64,000 nt of DNA, from NCBI RefSeq assembly GCF_004004555.2, contig NZ_SACP01000022.1:28422-92421 (forward strand). Reading direction: 5' to 3'. Made by a program: the position numbers and the translations under genes. The stretch comes from Methylobacterium oryzihabitans (GTDB taxonomy: Bacteria; Pseudomonadota; Alphaproteobacteria; Rhizobiales; Beijerinckiaceae). The notes beneath the pieces are model-generated. The model made no database searches and was not told the DNA's origin. It saw only the letters and a program-made list of their open reading frames with translations. Of the stretch, positions 55,101 to 62,135 are shown piece by piece (the first letter of the stretch is position 1; the number at the start of each line of letters is the position of its first letter).

Positions 55101-55792
55101 AGCGGGTCCTGGCCGAAGAGTTCGACCGCGGCCCCTTGCGGGTCTCCGCGCCGGTCACCGTCGCGGCCGCCCTGGTCGGCGGCGTGCTGCGCACGAGCGG
55201 CCTGACCCTCGATGCCGGGGCGTCGTCCTGGACGGGCGGCGTGCTGGCCGACCTGCGGAGCCTGCGCCTCGACGCCCGCGGCACGATGACCGCCGCTCGC
55301 ACGCCGCGGGCCTGGACCGGCCCGGCGCCGCTGCTCGGCCTCGCCCTCGCCGGCCCGATCGCCCGGCCGGCGCGGGAGATCGACGCGGCGCCGCTGACCA
55401 ACCTGCTCGCCGCGGTGGTGCTCCAGCGCGAACTCGACGCGATCGAGAGCGGCGAGGCCGACCGCAACGAACTCGCCCGCCGCCGCAGCCGCCTGGAGAT
55501 GGACCGCGCCCGCGCCGCCGAGGAAGCCGACCGCCTGCGTCGGCAGGCCATGGAGGAGGCCGACCGCGTCCGGCGGCAGGCCATGGAGGAGGCCGACCGC
55601 CTCCGGCGGCAGGCCGAGGAGGCGCGGCTGCGGGCGGCGCAGGAGGCCGCCGAGGCGGCGCGCCGGGCGCGTCAGGCCGCCGAGGAGGAGGCGCGCCGGA
55701 GGAAGGCCGAGGAGGAGCGGCTCCGCGTCGAGGCGGAGGCCCGCCGCCGGGCCGAGGAGGCGGCGCCGGCGCCGGAGGCCGCGGAGCCCTGA
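52163..55792 (+). CDS. AsmA-family protein with long charged coiled-coil tail
   Basis: 1209 residues from GTG 52163. One N-terminal membrane helix (ILTALAGLVILILAAALAM) precedes a long beta-rich body with repeated LxxGRLxxD-like strands typical of AsmA and related lipid-transfer proteins of the envelope. Residues about 1110-1200 are an Arg/Glu/Ala-rich coiled coil with the 11-residue unit EEADRLRRQAM repeated about three times. Such proteins sit between inner and outer membrane and help outer-membrane lipid homeostasis. The tail would face the periplasm. An in-frame GTG at 52121 is possible. Confidence 0.82.
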   Translation: MRDILTALAGLVILILAAALAMPPLVGWESYRGTVDGALSRSLGLEVRTEGRLQLRLLPLPRLRADRLVLAAGPGQRLLDARVVRAEVALPPLLSGEIRFTEARIGRAEIRLPVTEAGAVVLPPGLAGAARRDLAVEDLRIGQLLLTTTVPATGRTDQLSAESVGVSAPALAGPWRIEGSHAGVPFRLATGTPGPDGAVPAKLSAGGDTAPRIEVDARLSLAADGRVPEAAGTAKLVVGPPAQAAGADLPFSLQGSFKARGRVATFDSLALEIDGGGAPLRLAGRGSLDLAAARASLVLAARRLDLDAFLTGPAGRMLLAGEPGRLAARLPGTVSLDVSVESATLALGEWTDLGLGATLAPTGALALHRLDATAPGGVRLGLGGDLGPGGGFAGRASVTAPDSARLARLLDRVGLGGPVLRLLDGRPVSASADITAAPPVVSLRNARLALGEARITGNARYVAAGPDAPRPRFDAQIAAEAFDIAELPSLRGGLDALRGHDLGLTLTARDLRYGPAGPRTGEIAASLQSEGAALRVDSLEIRDLAGARASLSGRIAPDGTGRIAGRVSAPVAAPLIDLFQNTLVAEARALPDFLRRGAVSLDVTVEREPGADEPRLRSAARGTAAGGQADLALVTRDGRIEGLDARLDGLPSGLWLGRPADPALARPARLRLSGRREPGAGGDEAGRALGLTVEADLAGLAVTTARPLVVAPGESLPRDGEVAVASPDLTPFAGFLGRGALGGGAVPARLTLAFGRAGPLPRLTLAGSVAGSAVEGAILRGTEGGFSGDLRLDRLSLPWLAGALVLADGGEAAGNGLWPGARFGPAPPPLPGLGLGLAVRRLDLGRGLAAAEARFGLALGPEGLTVRDMQADLAGGRLTGTATLARQGEQATVSGQGILAGASLAAIVGSPAGGLAGSFGARLRFGAAGTSPAGLIGNLAGSGEITLADLVVPGLDPAAPERALGRLLAEDDPLRSGRVERVLAEEFDRGPLRVSAPVTVAAALVGGVLRTSGLTLDAGASSWTGGVLADLRSLRLDARGTMTAARTPRAWTGPAPLLGLALAGPIARPAREIDAAPLTNLLAAVVLQRELDAIESGEADRNELARRRSRLEMDRARAAEEADRLRRQAMEEADRVRRQAMEEADRLRRQAEEARLRAAQEAAEAARRARQAAEEEARRRKAEEERLRVEAEARRRAEEAAPAPEAAEP

Positions 55793-55919
55793 ACACCGGT
55801 TCCGGACGGGCGCGCACGGCACGCTCAGGGCCGAGGACCCGGCGATGTCGGCCCTTCGACGGGCGGTTGCGGAGGCGCGGTGCTTCGTCCAGCTTTTCTC
55901 CGACGACGACGGAGGACGC

Positions 55920-56255
55920 ATGAGGCGCCGGCTGCCCGCGATCGCGTGTTGCGCGTTGATCTGGCCCGTCCTCGTCGAGGCGTCGGATCGGCGATGCGCC
56001 AGCCCGGTCGACCTCGCCGCGCTCGACCGTGGCATCGTCCCGGATGCGGCGACGGCCGAGGCCGTCGCGTTCGTCTACCTCGCGTCGATCTACGGCGAGG
56101 CGCACATCCGGGGCGAGCTGCCGCTGCGTGCCCGGCTGAGCGACGGCATCTGGACCGTCGAGGGAACGCTGCCGCCCGGCTTCGTCGGGGGCACGGCGCA
56201 GATCCTCCTGTGCCAGCGCAACGGCACCGTCCTCAGCGTCATCCACTTCAAGTGA
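55920..56255 (+). CDS. NTF2-fold immunity-like small exported protein
   Basis: 111 residues. A signal-like N-terminus (RRRLPAIACCALIWPVLVEA) leads to a region with FVYLASIYGEAHIRGELPLR and DGIWTVEGTLPPGFVGGTAQ, ending LSVIHFK. This matches the NTF2-fold immunity-type pattern (YGEExI, WxVEGTLP, GKVLxxxHGK). In polymorphic toxin systems these neutralise nuclease or other toxins, but they also occur as orphans. No toxin gene is adjacent. The start at 55920 is chosen for the signal; an ATG at 55845 is possible. Confidence 0.7.
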   Translation: MRRRLPAIACCALIWPVLVEASDRRCASPVDLAALDRGIVPDAATAEAVAFVYLASIYGEAHIRGELPLRARLSDGIWTVEGTLPPGFVGGTAQILLCQRNGTVLSVIHFK

Positions 56256-56345
56256 TCCGGCCCGATCCGCCGCCTTCGATCGATCCGGTTAGCGGAACCG
56301 TAGGGGAGGGCGGCGCAGGGTGGGGCGTCCCCGGATGCGCCCACC

Positions 56346-56822
56346 ATGATCGCGACCCCGACCTTCCCGGACCTCTCGGCGCTCGTCGTCGACGAGAGCC
56401 TCTACATCCGCCGCATCGTGCGCGACATGCTGATGCGCGTCGGCATCAAGCGGGTGCTGGAGGCGCCGGACGGGGCCGAGGCCCTCGGCGTGCTGGCCGA
56501 GAGCAAGCCCGACCTCGTGGTGCTCGACTGGGACCTCGCGATCCTGTCGGGCGAGGAGTTCATCCGGCTGGCGCGCACCCCCGCGACCTCGCCGGCCCCG
56601 ACCGTGCCGATCATCCTGATGCTGGCCCAGCCGCGGCGCAACGTCGTCGACCGGGCGGTGGCGCTCGGCGTCAACGAGGTCATCGCCAAGCCGTTCTCGC
56701 CCAAGACCCTGTGGTCGCGCCTCGACGAGGTCATCAACCGCCCGCGGCCGTTCTCCCAGGTCAAGAGCCTGCTCCGGCCCCAGCCGCGCCTCGCCGCCGC
56801 GATCAACCAGAAGGTGGCGTGA
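56346..56822 (+). CDS. Single-domain response regulator
   Basis: 158 residues. Acidic pair VVDES at the start, phospho-Asp in LVVLDWDLAIL and the conserved Lys in VIAKPFSPKTL are present, so it can be phosphorylated. The switch Thr/Ser position reads Met in IILMLAQP, which is unusual and may alter signalling. About 25 extra residues follow the receiver, without an output domain. No histidine kinase is next to it. Confidence 0.82.
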   Translation: MIATPTFPDLSALVVDESLYIRRIVRDMLMRVGIKRVLEAPDGAEALGVLAESKPDLVVLDWDLAILSGEEFIRLARTPATSPAPTVPIILMLAQPRRNVVDRAVALGVNEVIAKPFSPKTLWSRLDEVINRPRPFSQVKSLLRPQPRLAAAINQKVA

Positions 56823-56955
56823 GGCGGCGCTACGCTCTCTCCGCGGTGGGTTCTTCCGCGTGCGGCGCGATCACGGCTTTGCGTTCCGCTCCGACCCACG
56901 TAAGCTCACTCCCATCAAGGGTTTGCCCGTGCCCTGCCACGGGGATCGGTCGAGG

Positions 56956-58140
56956 ATGTCGGCGCTGCCGATGAGGAACGAGATCGCCGCCCCCGGTCCG
57001 GCGCGCGCCGCGGAACGGGCGGAATCAGCGCGTCAGACCGCTCCTCCCCCGGAGGACGCCGCCCCGCGCCGCGCCAGCCCCCAGGCCGCCCGGCCGGCAG
57101 CGGACTCTCGGCCGGCACCGGACCACAGGTCCGGCACGACCGGATGGCGGCGGTCCTACGCCGCCCTCGACCTCGGCACCAACAACTGCCGGCTCCTCAT
57201 CGCCGAGCCGTCGCCCTACGGCTTCCGCGTCATCGACGCGTTCTCGCGCATCGTGCGCCTCGGCGAGGGGCTCGGCCGGGCCGACCGCCTCAGCGACGAG
57301 GCGATCGAGCGGACCATCGACGCCCTGGCGGTGTGCCGCGGCAAGATGCAGGCCCGCGGCGTCGCCCGGGCCAAGATCATCGCCACCGAAGCCTGCCGCC
57401 TCGCCGTCAACGGCCCGGCCTTCGTCGCGCGGGTCCACCGCGAGGTCGGCCTCGACCTCGAAGTCGTGGACCGGCGCACCGAGGCCTATCTCGCGGTCAC
57501 CGGCTGCGCCTCCCTCGCCGACCGCCACGCCGAGTCGGTGGTGATCTTCGACATCGGCGGCGGCTCGACCGAGATCGTCTGGCTCGACGGCAGCGCGGCG
57601 CTCGCCCGCAGCGCCGACCCGACCCGCCGCATCCGCGCCTGGGATTCGCTGCCGGTCGGGGTCGTGACCCTCGCCGAGCGCTACGGCGGCGCCAACGTCG
57701 ACCGCGCGGTGTTCGAGGCGATGGTCGAGGACGTGGCGACCCGGCTGACCAAGTTCGCCCTCATCGCCGGGGCCGCCGCCCACGCGCCCTCGTTCCACCT
57801 GCTCGGCACCTCCGGCACCGTGACGACGCTGGCCGCAATGCACCTGCGCCTGCCGCGCTACGACCGCCGCCGCATCGACGGGCTGTGGATGAGCGACGAC
57901 GAGGTCTCGGCGGCGATCGACCACCTCCTCGACACGCGGCTCGCCGAGCGGGCGCAGAACCCGTGCATCGGCCGCGACCGCGCCGACCTCGTGCTCGCCG
58001 GCTGCGCGATCCTGGAGGCGATCCGCCGGGCCTTCCCGTCCGACCGCCTGCGCATCGCCGACCGCGGCCTGCGGGAGGGCCTGCTCATGAACATGATGCG
58101 CGAGGACGGCGTCTGGCGCCGGGGCGGGCGCTCGTCCTGA
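56956..58140 (+). CDS. Ppx/GppA-family phosphatase
   Basis: About 394 residues. An N-terminal low-complexity Pro/Ala/Arg stretch (about 70 residues) precedes the ASKHA-fold domain: YAALDLGTNNCRLLIAEP, FDIGGGSTEIVWLD and GTSGTVTTLAAMH are the phosphate loops. It hydrolyses polyphosphate or pppGpp. The start is uncertain within the low-complexity leader; 56956 and 56974 are both possible. It is followed 70 bp later by rlmE, as seen in many alphaproteobacteria. Confidence 0.88.
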   Translation: MSALPMRNEIAAPGPARAAERAESARQTAPPPEDAAPRRASPQAARPAADSRPAPDHRSGTTGWRRSYAALDLGTNNCRLLIAEPSPYGFRVIDAFSRIVRLGEGLGRADRLSDEAIERTIDALAVCRGKMQARGVARAKIIATEACRLAVNGPAFVARVHREVGLDLEVVDRRTEAYLAVTGCASLADRHAESVVIFDIGGGSTEIVWLDGSAALARSADPTRRIRAWDSLPVGVVTLAERYGGANVDRAVFEAMVEDVATRLTKFALIAGAAAHAPSFHLLGTSGTVTTLAAMHLRLPRYDRRRIDGLWMSDDEVSAAIDHLLDTRLAERAQNPCIGRDRADLVLAGCAILEAIRRAFPSDRLRIADRGLREGLLMNMMREDGVWRRGGRSS

Positions 58141-58210
58141 ATCCGGCGCTTGCCCTGCGGCCTCCGCGGCCTCATGTGCTGGCCCTGACGGCGTGGGACG
58201 GGACGGGGAC

Positions 58211-58969
58211 ATGAGCGATCGGCGCGGCGGCGGCCAGCGGGGCGACCTGAAGCAGCGGGTGAAGACCGCCCGCGGGCGCACGGTCTCGTCCAAGCGCTGG
58301 CTGGAGCGCCAGCTCAACGACCCCTACGTCGCGAAGGCCAAGCGCGAGGGCTACCGCTCCCGCGCCGCCTACAAGCTCCTCGAGATCGACGAGCGCTTCC
58401 ACCTGCTCAAGCCGGGCCAGCGGGTCGTCGACCTCGGCGCGGCTCCCGGCGGCTGGTCGCAGGTCGCCGCCGCCCGGGTCGGCAGCCAGCCCGGCGCCGA
58501 GGCCGGCCGGCGCGGCCGGGTGGTCGGCATCGACCTCCTGGAGATCGAGCCGATGCCCGGCGTCGACTTCGTCACCCTCGACTTCCTCGATCCCTCCGCC
58601 CCCGGCCTTCTCACCGGGATGCTCGGCGGACCGGCCGACGTGGTGATGTCCGACATGGCCGCCAACGCCACCGGCCACAAGAAGACCGACCACCTGCGGA
58701 TCATGGGGCTCGCCGAGACCGCCGCCGCCTTCGCCCGCGAGATCCTCGCCCCGGGCGGCGTCTACCTCGCCAAGGTGCTCCAGGGCGGCACCGAATCCGG
58801 CCTGCTGGCCGATCTCAAGCGCGACTTCGCCGCCGTGCGCCACGTCAAGCCGGCGGCGAGCCGGGCCGATTCGAGCGAGCTCTACGTCCTCGCCACCGGC
58901 TATCGCGGCGCGGCGGAGGGCGGTGACCCGGAGGACGAGGCGCCGCCGGAGGCCGGCTGGACGCCATGA
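58211..58969 (+). CDS. rlmE: 23S rRNA (uridine-2'-O)-methyltransferase RlmE/FtsJ
   Basis: 252 residues. The SAM loop is VVDLGAAPGGWSQVA, and the catalytic tetrad K55, D148, K188, E223 (RAAYKL, SDMAAN, LAKVLQ, SSELYV) corresponds to the known K-D-K-E of E. coli RlmE. It methylates U2552 in the A loop. N-terminal Arg/Lys-rich extension and an acidic C-terminal tail are typical of alphaproteobacterial forms. It overlaps the next small gene by four bases. Confidence 0.94.
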   Translation: MSDRRGGGQRGDLKQRVKTARGRTVSSKRWLERQLNDPYVAKAKREGYRSRAAYKLLEIDERFHLLKPGQRVVDLGAAPGGWSQVAAARVGSQPGAEAGRRGRVVGIDLLEIEPMPGVDFVTLDFLDPSAPGLLTGMLGGPADVVMSDMAANATGHKKTDHLRIMGLAETAAAFAREILAPGGVYLAKVLQGGTESGLLADLKRDFAAVRHVKPAASRADSSELYVLATGYRGAAEGGDPEDEAPPEAGWTP

Positions 58970-59250
58970 TGGCCCCGGCCGAGGCGATCGCGCGCGCCGG
59001 GGCGCTGCTGGCGGCGGCGGGCTTCGTCGAGGTCGCCCGCGGCGCGCGGGCCGGCAGCCTCTACCTCGCCGGGCCGGGCGGCGGTCAGATCCGCGTCGCG
59101 AGCCACCGCCGCACCCCGCGCCGGCGCCGGCAATATCCGGGGGTGGTGGCCAGCCTCGTCATCGACGCCCCGGTCTCCGAAGCCGGCCTGCGCGAGCGCG
59201 TCGCCGCGACCCTGAGGGAGTTTGCCGGGCGCGCGCCCGCACCGACCTGA
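58966..59250 (+). CDS. Small conserved hypothetical protein downstream of rlmE
   Basis: 94 residues, MMAPAEAIARAGALLAAAGF onward, with a basic middle (VASHRRTPRRRRQYPG) and a helical end (LRERVAATLREFAGRAP). The start overlaps the rlmE stop (ATGATG), supporting expression. No function recognised; RNA binding is conceivable from the basic segment. Confidence 0.6.
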   Translation: MMAPAEAIARAGALLAAAGFVEVARGARAGSLYLAGPGGGQIRVASHRRTPRRRRQYPGVVASLVIDAPVSEAGLRERVAATLREFAGRAPAPT

Positions 59251-59300
59251 ACCGGCGCCGCCGGCTCTCCCCGCGCTGGCCCGCCAACGGTCCGATCATC

Positions 59301-59330
59301 AAAAAAACCCCGCCGGCGGGGGCTCGGCGG
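59301..59330 (-). terminator. Rho-independent terminator on the minus strand
   Basis: Minus-strand CCCCGCC (plus about 59324-59330) pairs with GGCGGGG (plus 59308-59314), directly followed by a run of seven T (plus 59301-59307). It is the strongest intrinsic terminator seen in the window. Confidence 0.7.
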
Positions 59331-59357
59331 GGGGTATCAGAGTATCTTCTCTGAAGC
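59301..59357 (-). ncRNA. Candidate small RNA ending in a rho-independent terminator
   Basis: Read on the minus strand. A TGGACA minus-35-like box (plus 59386-59391) and a TAACAT minus-10-like box (plus 59364-59369) with a 16 bp spacer are followed by a hairpin TCAGAG/CTCTGA (plus 59337-59354). Next comes ACCCCCCGCC and a terminator of CCCCGCC/GGCGGGG stem plus seven T residues (plus 59301-59307). No ORF exists inside and no minus-strand gene lies upstream, so a separate transcript of about 57 nt is inferred. C-rich single-stranded sequence could pair with ribosome-binding sites. Confidence 0.5.
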
Positions 59358-59410
59358 ATCGCGATGTTACTCCGGATCGACCGGGTGTCCAGCCCGAATC
59401 CGGCGTCGCC

Positions 59411-59595
59411 CAGGGCAATCGGGTTCACCCGATTGCCCTGGGTTTCCTGCTTGACCTCAAACGCCGGCAGTCACATCCGTGACTTTGGCTTTCGCTCCGC
59501 TCTGCGTCCGAGAGGACGTTCGTCCTCCCGGACCCGCTGCGCGGGGCGCTCTTCGCGCCCGCGAGACCGACAATCGGGTTTCACCCGATTGCCCT
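59411..59595 (+). repeat. Structured interspersed repeat, copy 2
   Basis: First hairpin 59411-59440 has perfect 14-base arms CAGGGCAATCGGGT/ACCCGATTGCCCTG. The central hairpin has GTCCG/CGGAC outer and AGGAC/GTCCT inner arms. The terminal hairpin at about 59571-59591 has CAATCGGGT/ACCCGATTG. The conserved internal blocks CGCTCCGCTCTGCG and GGGGCGCTCTTCGCGCCCG match copies at 8009 and 60179. It lies upstream of the exported-protein gene in the same direction. Confidence 0.85.
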
Positions 59596-59683
59596 GCGGC
59601 GCTGCCCGGCGCGCCGCGGCCTCGTGCCAAAGTCCGGCCGGCGGCGCCCTCGACGGCCGGCGGCGGCCGCCTACATCGCCGGC

Positions 59684-60166
59684 ATGCTGGCCCGATCCCT
59701 CGCTCCCGCCCTCGTCCTCGCCCTGACCCCGCTCGTCCTCGCCGGCCCGGCCCGGGCGCAATCGCCGAACCGCGTCGTGCTCGATGGCACCTGCGAGCGG
59801 CTCGTCCTCGGCGGGCGCGAGACCGCCGGCTGTCGCAACGAACTCGTCAACACCGTGCAGGGGCGGCGGACCTCGTTCGACTTCACCGCCGGCGACGGCA
59901 CCGGGGTGAGCTTCAGCGGCACCGGCGCGCCGCAGGAGAAGCAGGAGGAGTTCGGGGTCGACGCCCTCCAGCCGGTCAGCGTCGTCGTCCTGGCGAGCCG
60001 GTCGCCGAGCGGCGACGTGCTGCGCGAGACCCTGGTCGCGGTCGGCTCCTGCCGGTTCCCCGCCGCCGCCCCGGGCACCTCGACCGTCGCCTGCGCCGCC
60101 GACACCCAGCGCGGCCGGTTCGAGGCGACCTTCACCAGCCGGACCGGGGCCGGGGTCAAGCCGTGA
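59684..60166 (+). CDS. Exported hypothetical protein flanked by structured repeats
   Basis: 160 residues. Signal peptide (ARSLAPALVLALTPLVLAGP, cleavage near ARA-QSP), then VVLDGTCERLVLGGRETAGC with two Cys and a beta-rich body with VGSCRF and VACA. No known motif. It is framed by repeat copies 2 and 3 in opposite orientation, which could mark a mobile cassette or be chance. ATG 59684 is chosen for the signal peptide. Confidence 0.7.
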   Translation: MLARSLAPALVLALTPLVLAGPARAQSPNRVVLDGTCERLVLGGRETAGCRNELVNTVQGRRTSFDFTAGDGTGVSFSGTGAPQEKQEEFGVDALQPVSVVVLASRSPSGDVLRETLVAVGSCRFPAAAPGTSTVACAADTQRGRFEATFTSRTGAGVKP

Positions 60167-60178
60167 GGTCCGAGCCGT

Positions 60179-60354
60179 CAGGGCGATCGCTCGAAGAGCG
60201 ATCGCGCCGTGTGCCGGGCGCGAAGAGCGCCCCGCGCAGCGGGTTCGGAAGGACGAACGTCCTTCCGAACGCAGAGCGGAGCGCAAGCCAAGTGAGCGGA
60301 CGCGAACGCCGGCGCTTGAGGCCAAGCCGAAAAACCAGGGCGGTCAGGCCGCCC
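60179..60354 (-). repeat. Structured interspersed repeat, copy 3 (inverted)
   Basis: Read on the minus strand it starts with hairpin GGGCGG/CCGCCC (plus 60338-60354) followed by a short T-run. The central perfect hairpin GTTCGGAAGGAC/GTCCTTCCGAAC (12-base arms) comes next, and the terminal hairpin GCGATCGCTC/GAGCGATCGC lies at plus 60183-60205. Shared blocks are as in copies 1 and 2. The first hairpin includes the last codons and stop of prfC. Confidence 0.85.
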
Positions 60355-61996
60355 GCTTCTGGTAATCCTTCACGTCAGTGAAGCGGATCTCGGTCCAGCG
60401 GTCCTGCTCGTACTTGAGCGAGAACGCGGTCGTCGCCATGAAGACCGGGGCGCCGTCGAGGTCGCTCGCCATCGCCGAGCCGTGGGCGCCGACGAACTTG
60501 TCGAGCTCGGCCTCCTTGTCGGCGCTGATCCAGCGGCAGATCGTGAACCGGGTCGGCTCGTAGTCGATCGGCAGGCCGTACTCGGCCTGGAGCCGCTCCT
60601 TGAGCACGTCGAGCTGGAGCGCGCCGACCACGCCGACGATCGCCTGGGCGCCGTCGTGGGGCACGAAGACCTGGACCACGCCCTCCTCGCCCATCTGCTG
60701 GAGCGCCTCGCGCAGTTTCTTGGCCTTCATCGCGTCGGTGAGCTTGATCCGGCGCAGCAGCTCCGGCGCGAAGCTCGGCACGCCGCGGAAGATCAGGTCC
60801 TCGCCCTCGGTCAGGGTGTCGCCGATGCGCAGCGTGCCGTGGTTGGGGATGCCGACCACGTCGCCGGCATAGGCCTCGTCGGCGATGGCGCGGTCCTGGG
60901 CGAAGAAGAATTGCGGCGCCGACAGCGAGATCGGCTTGCCGGTGCGCACCAGCCGCGCCTTCATGCCCCGGCTGAGCTTGCCCGAGCAGACCCGCATGAA
61001 GGCGATGCGGTCGCGGTGGTTGGGGTCCATGTTCGCCTGGATCTTGAACACGAACCCGGTCATCTTCGGCTCGGTCGGCGAGACCGCGCGCTTGTCGGCG
61101 TCCTGGCCGCGGGGCGGCGGCGCCACCCCGGCGAGGCCGTCGATGAGGTCGCGCACGCCGAAATTGCGCAGGGCCGAGCCGAAGAACACCGGCGTCAGGT
61201 GGCCCTCGCGGAACGCCGCGAGGTCGAACGGCTTGCAGCCGGCCTCCGCCAGCTCCGCCTCCTCGCGCCACGCCGCCGCATCGCCCGCCTCCGGCAGCAG
61301 CCGGTCGAACAGCGGGTCGTCGAGCCCCGACACCGCCTCGGTGCCGGCGTCGTCGGCCGCGTCGAGGCGGCGCACCCGCCTGCGGGCGAGGTCGTAGGTG
61401 CCGGCGAAGCTGCGCCCGCGCCCGATCGGCCAGGTCACCGGCGAGACGTCGAGGGCGAGCGTCTTCTCGATCTCGTCGAGGAGGTCGAACGGGTCGCGCG
61501 ACTCGCGGTCGAGCTTGTTGACGAAGGTGACGATCGGGATGTCGCGCAGGCGGCAGACCTCGAACAGCTTGCGGGTGCGCGCCTCGATGCCCTTGGCGGC
61601 GTCGATCACCATCACGGCCGAATCGACCGCGGTCAGCGTCCGGTAGGTGTCCTCGGAGAAGTCCTCGTGGCCCGGCGTATCGAGCAGGTTGAAGACGCAG
61701 TCGCCGTACTCGAAGGTCATCACCGAGGTGACGACCGAGATGCCGCGCTCCTTCTCGATGCCCATCCAGTCCGAGCGGGTCGAGACCCGGTTGCGCTTGG
61801 CCTTGACCTCGCCGGCGAGCTGGATCGCGCCGCCGAACAGCAGCAGCTTCTCGGTCAGCGTGGTCTTGCCGGCGTCGGGGTGGGAGATGATCGCGAAGGT
61901 CCGGCGCCGGGCGACGGGATCGTCCGGGCGGCTCGCCGCGGGCTTGGCCTCGGCAACCTTGGCTTCGGCAACCTTGGCTTCGGTGTGCATCAGCAT
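60344..61996 (-). CDS. prfC: Peptide chain release factor 3
   Basis: 550 residues, slightly longer than E. coli RF3. GTPase motifs: G1 SHPDAGKTTLTEK, G3 DTPGHEDFSE, G4 NKLDRE, then domains II and III with the DYQKRAA end. It recycles RF1/RF2 from the ribosome. The first 20 residues contain a short repeat (AEAKVAEAKVAEAKP) from duplicated DNA at about 61956-61982. Starts at 61996 or 61990 are both possible. The stop codon lies within a hairpin of repeat copy 3 which can act as its terminator. Confidence 0.94.
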   Translation of the reverse strand: MLMHTEAKVAEAKVAEAKPAASRPDDPVARRRTFAIISHPDAGKTTLTEKLLLFGGAIQLAGEVKAKRNRVSTRSDWMGIEKERGISVVTSVMTFEYGDCVFNLLDTPGHEDFSEDTYRTLTAVDSAVMVIDAAKGIEARTRKLFEVCRLRDIPIVTFVNKLDRESRDPFDLLDEIEKTLALDVSPVTWPIGRGRSFAGTYDLARRRVRRLDAADDAGTEAVSGLDDPLFDRLLPEAGDAAAWREEAELAEAGCKPFDLAAFREGHLTPVFFGSALRNFGVRDLIDGLAGVAPPPRGQDADKRAVSPTEPKMTGFVFKIQANMDPNHRDRIAFMRVCSGKLSRGMKARLVRTGKPISLSAPQFFFAQDRAIADEAYAGDVVGIPNHGTLRIGDTLTEGEDLIFRGVPSFAPELLRRIKLTDAMKAKKLREALQQMGEEGVVQVFVPHDGAQAIVGVVGALQLDVLKERLQAEYGLPIDYEPTRFTICRWISADKEAELDKFVGAHGSAMASDLDGAPVFMATTAFSLKYEQDRWTEIRFTDVKDYQKRAA

Positions 61997-62135
61997 GGCG
62001 GGAAACGGCTCTCTCGCCGCCCGGCTCCGGGGCGGCGGCGTGGCGGGATGGGGGATCTGGCGCCCTTCTAGACCATCCCGCCCGCCCGCGACACTCCCGC
62101 CGGGACGCGGTGCCGCGCCCGCGTCCCGGCCGCGA

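Larger units (their letters stand above)
59251..59683. other. Gene-free 433 bp holding a small-RNA candidate and a structured repeat
   Basis: Between the rlmE-linked small gene and the exported protein no gene is credible. On the minus strand a candidate transcript (59301-59357) is followed upstream by its promoter elements. From 59411 to 59595 lies copy 2 of the structured repeat. Confidence 0.6.

Noticed and set aside
50108..56035. Very long open minus-strand frame (1975 codons) across the AsmA-like gene
   Set aside because: Its right two-thirds is an Arg/Gly/Ala/Pro-rich shadow opposite the AsmA-like gene, produced by high GC content. Only the left part (50108-51892) has real motifs, of the carbamoyltransferase.
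56860..56955. N-terminal extension of the Ppx/GppA protein from 56860
   Set aside because: The added residues are not protein-like, and a start at 56956 or 56974 is closer to the family domain.
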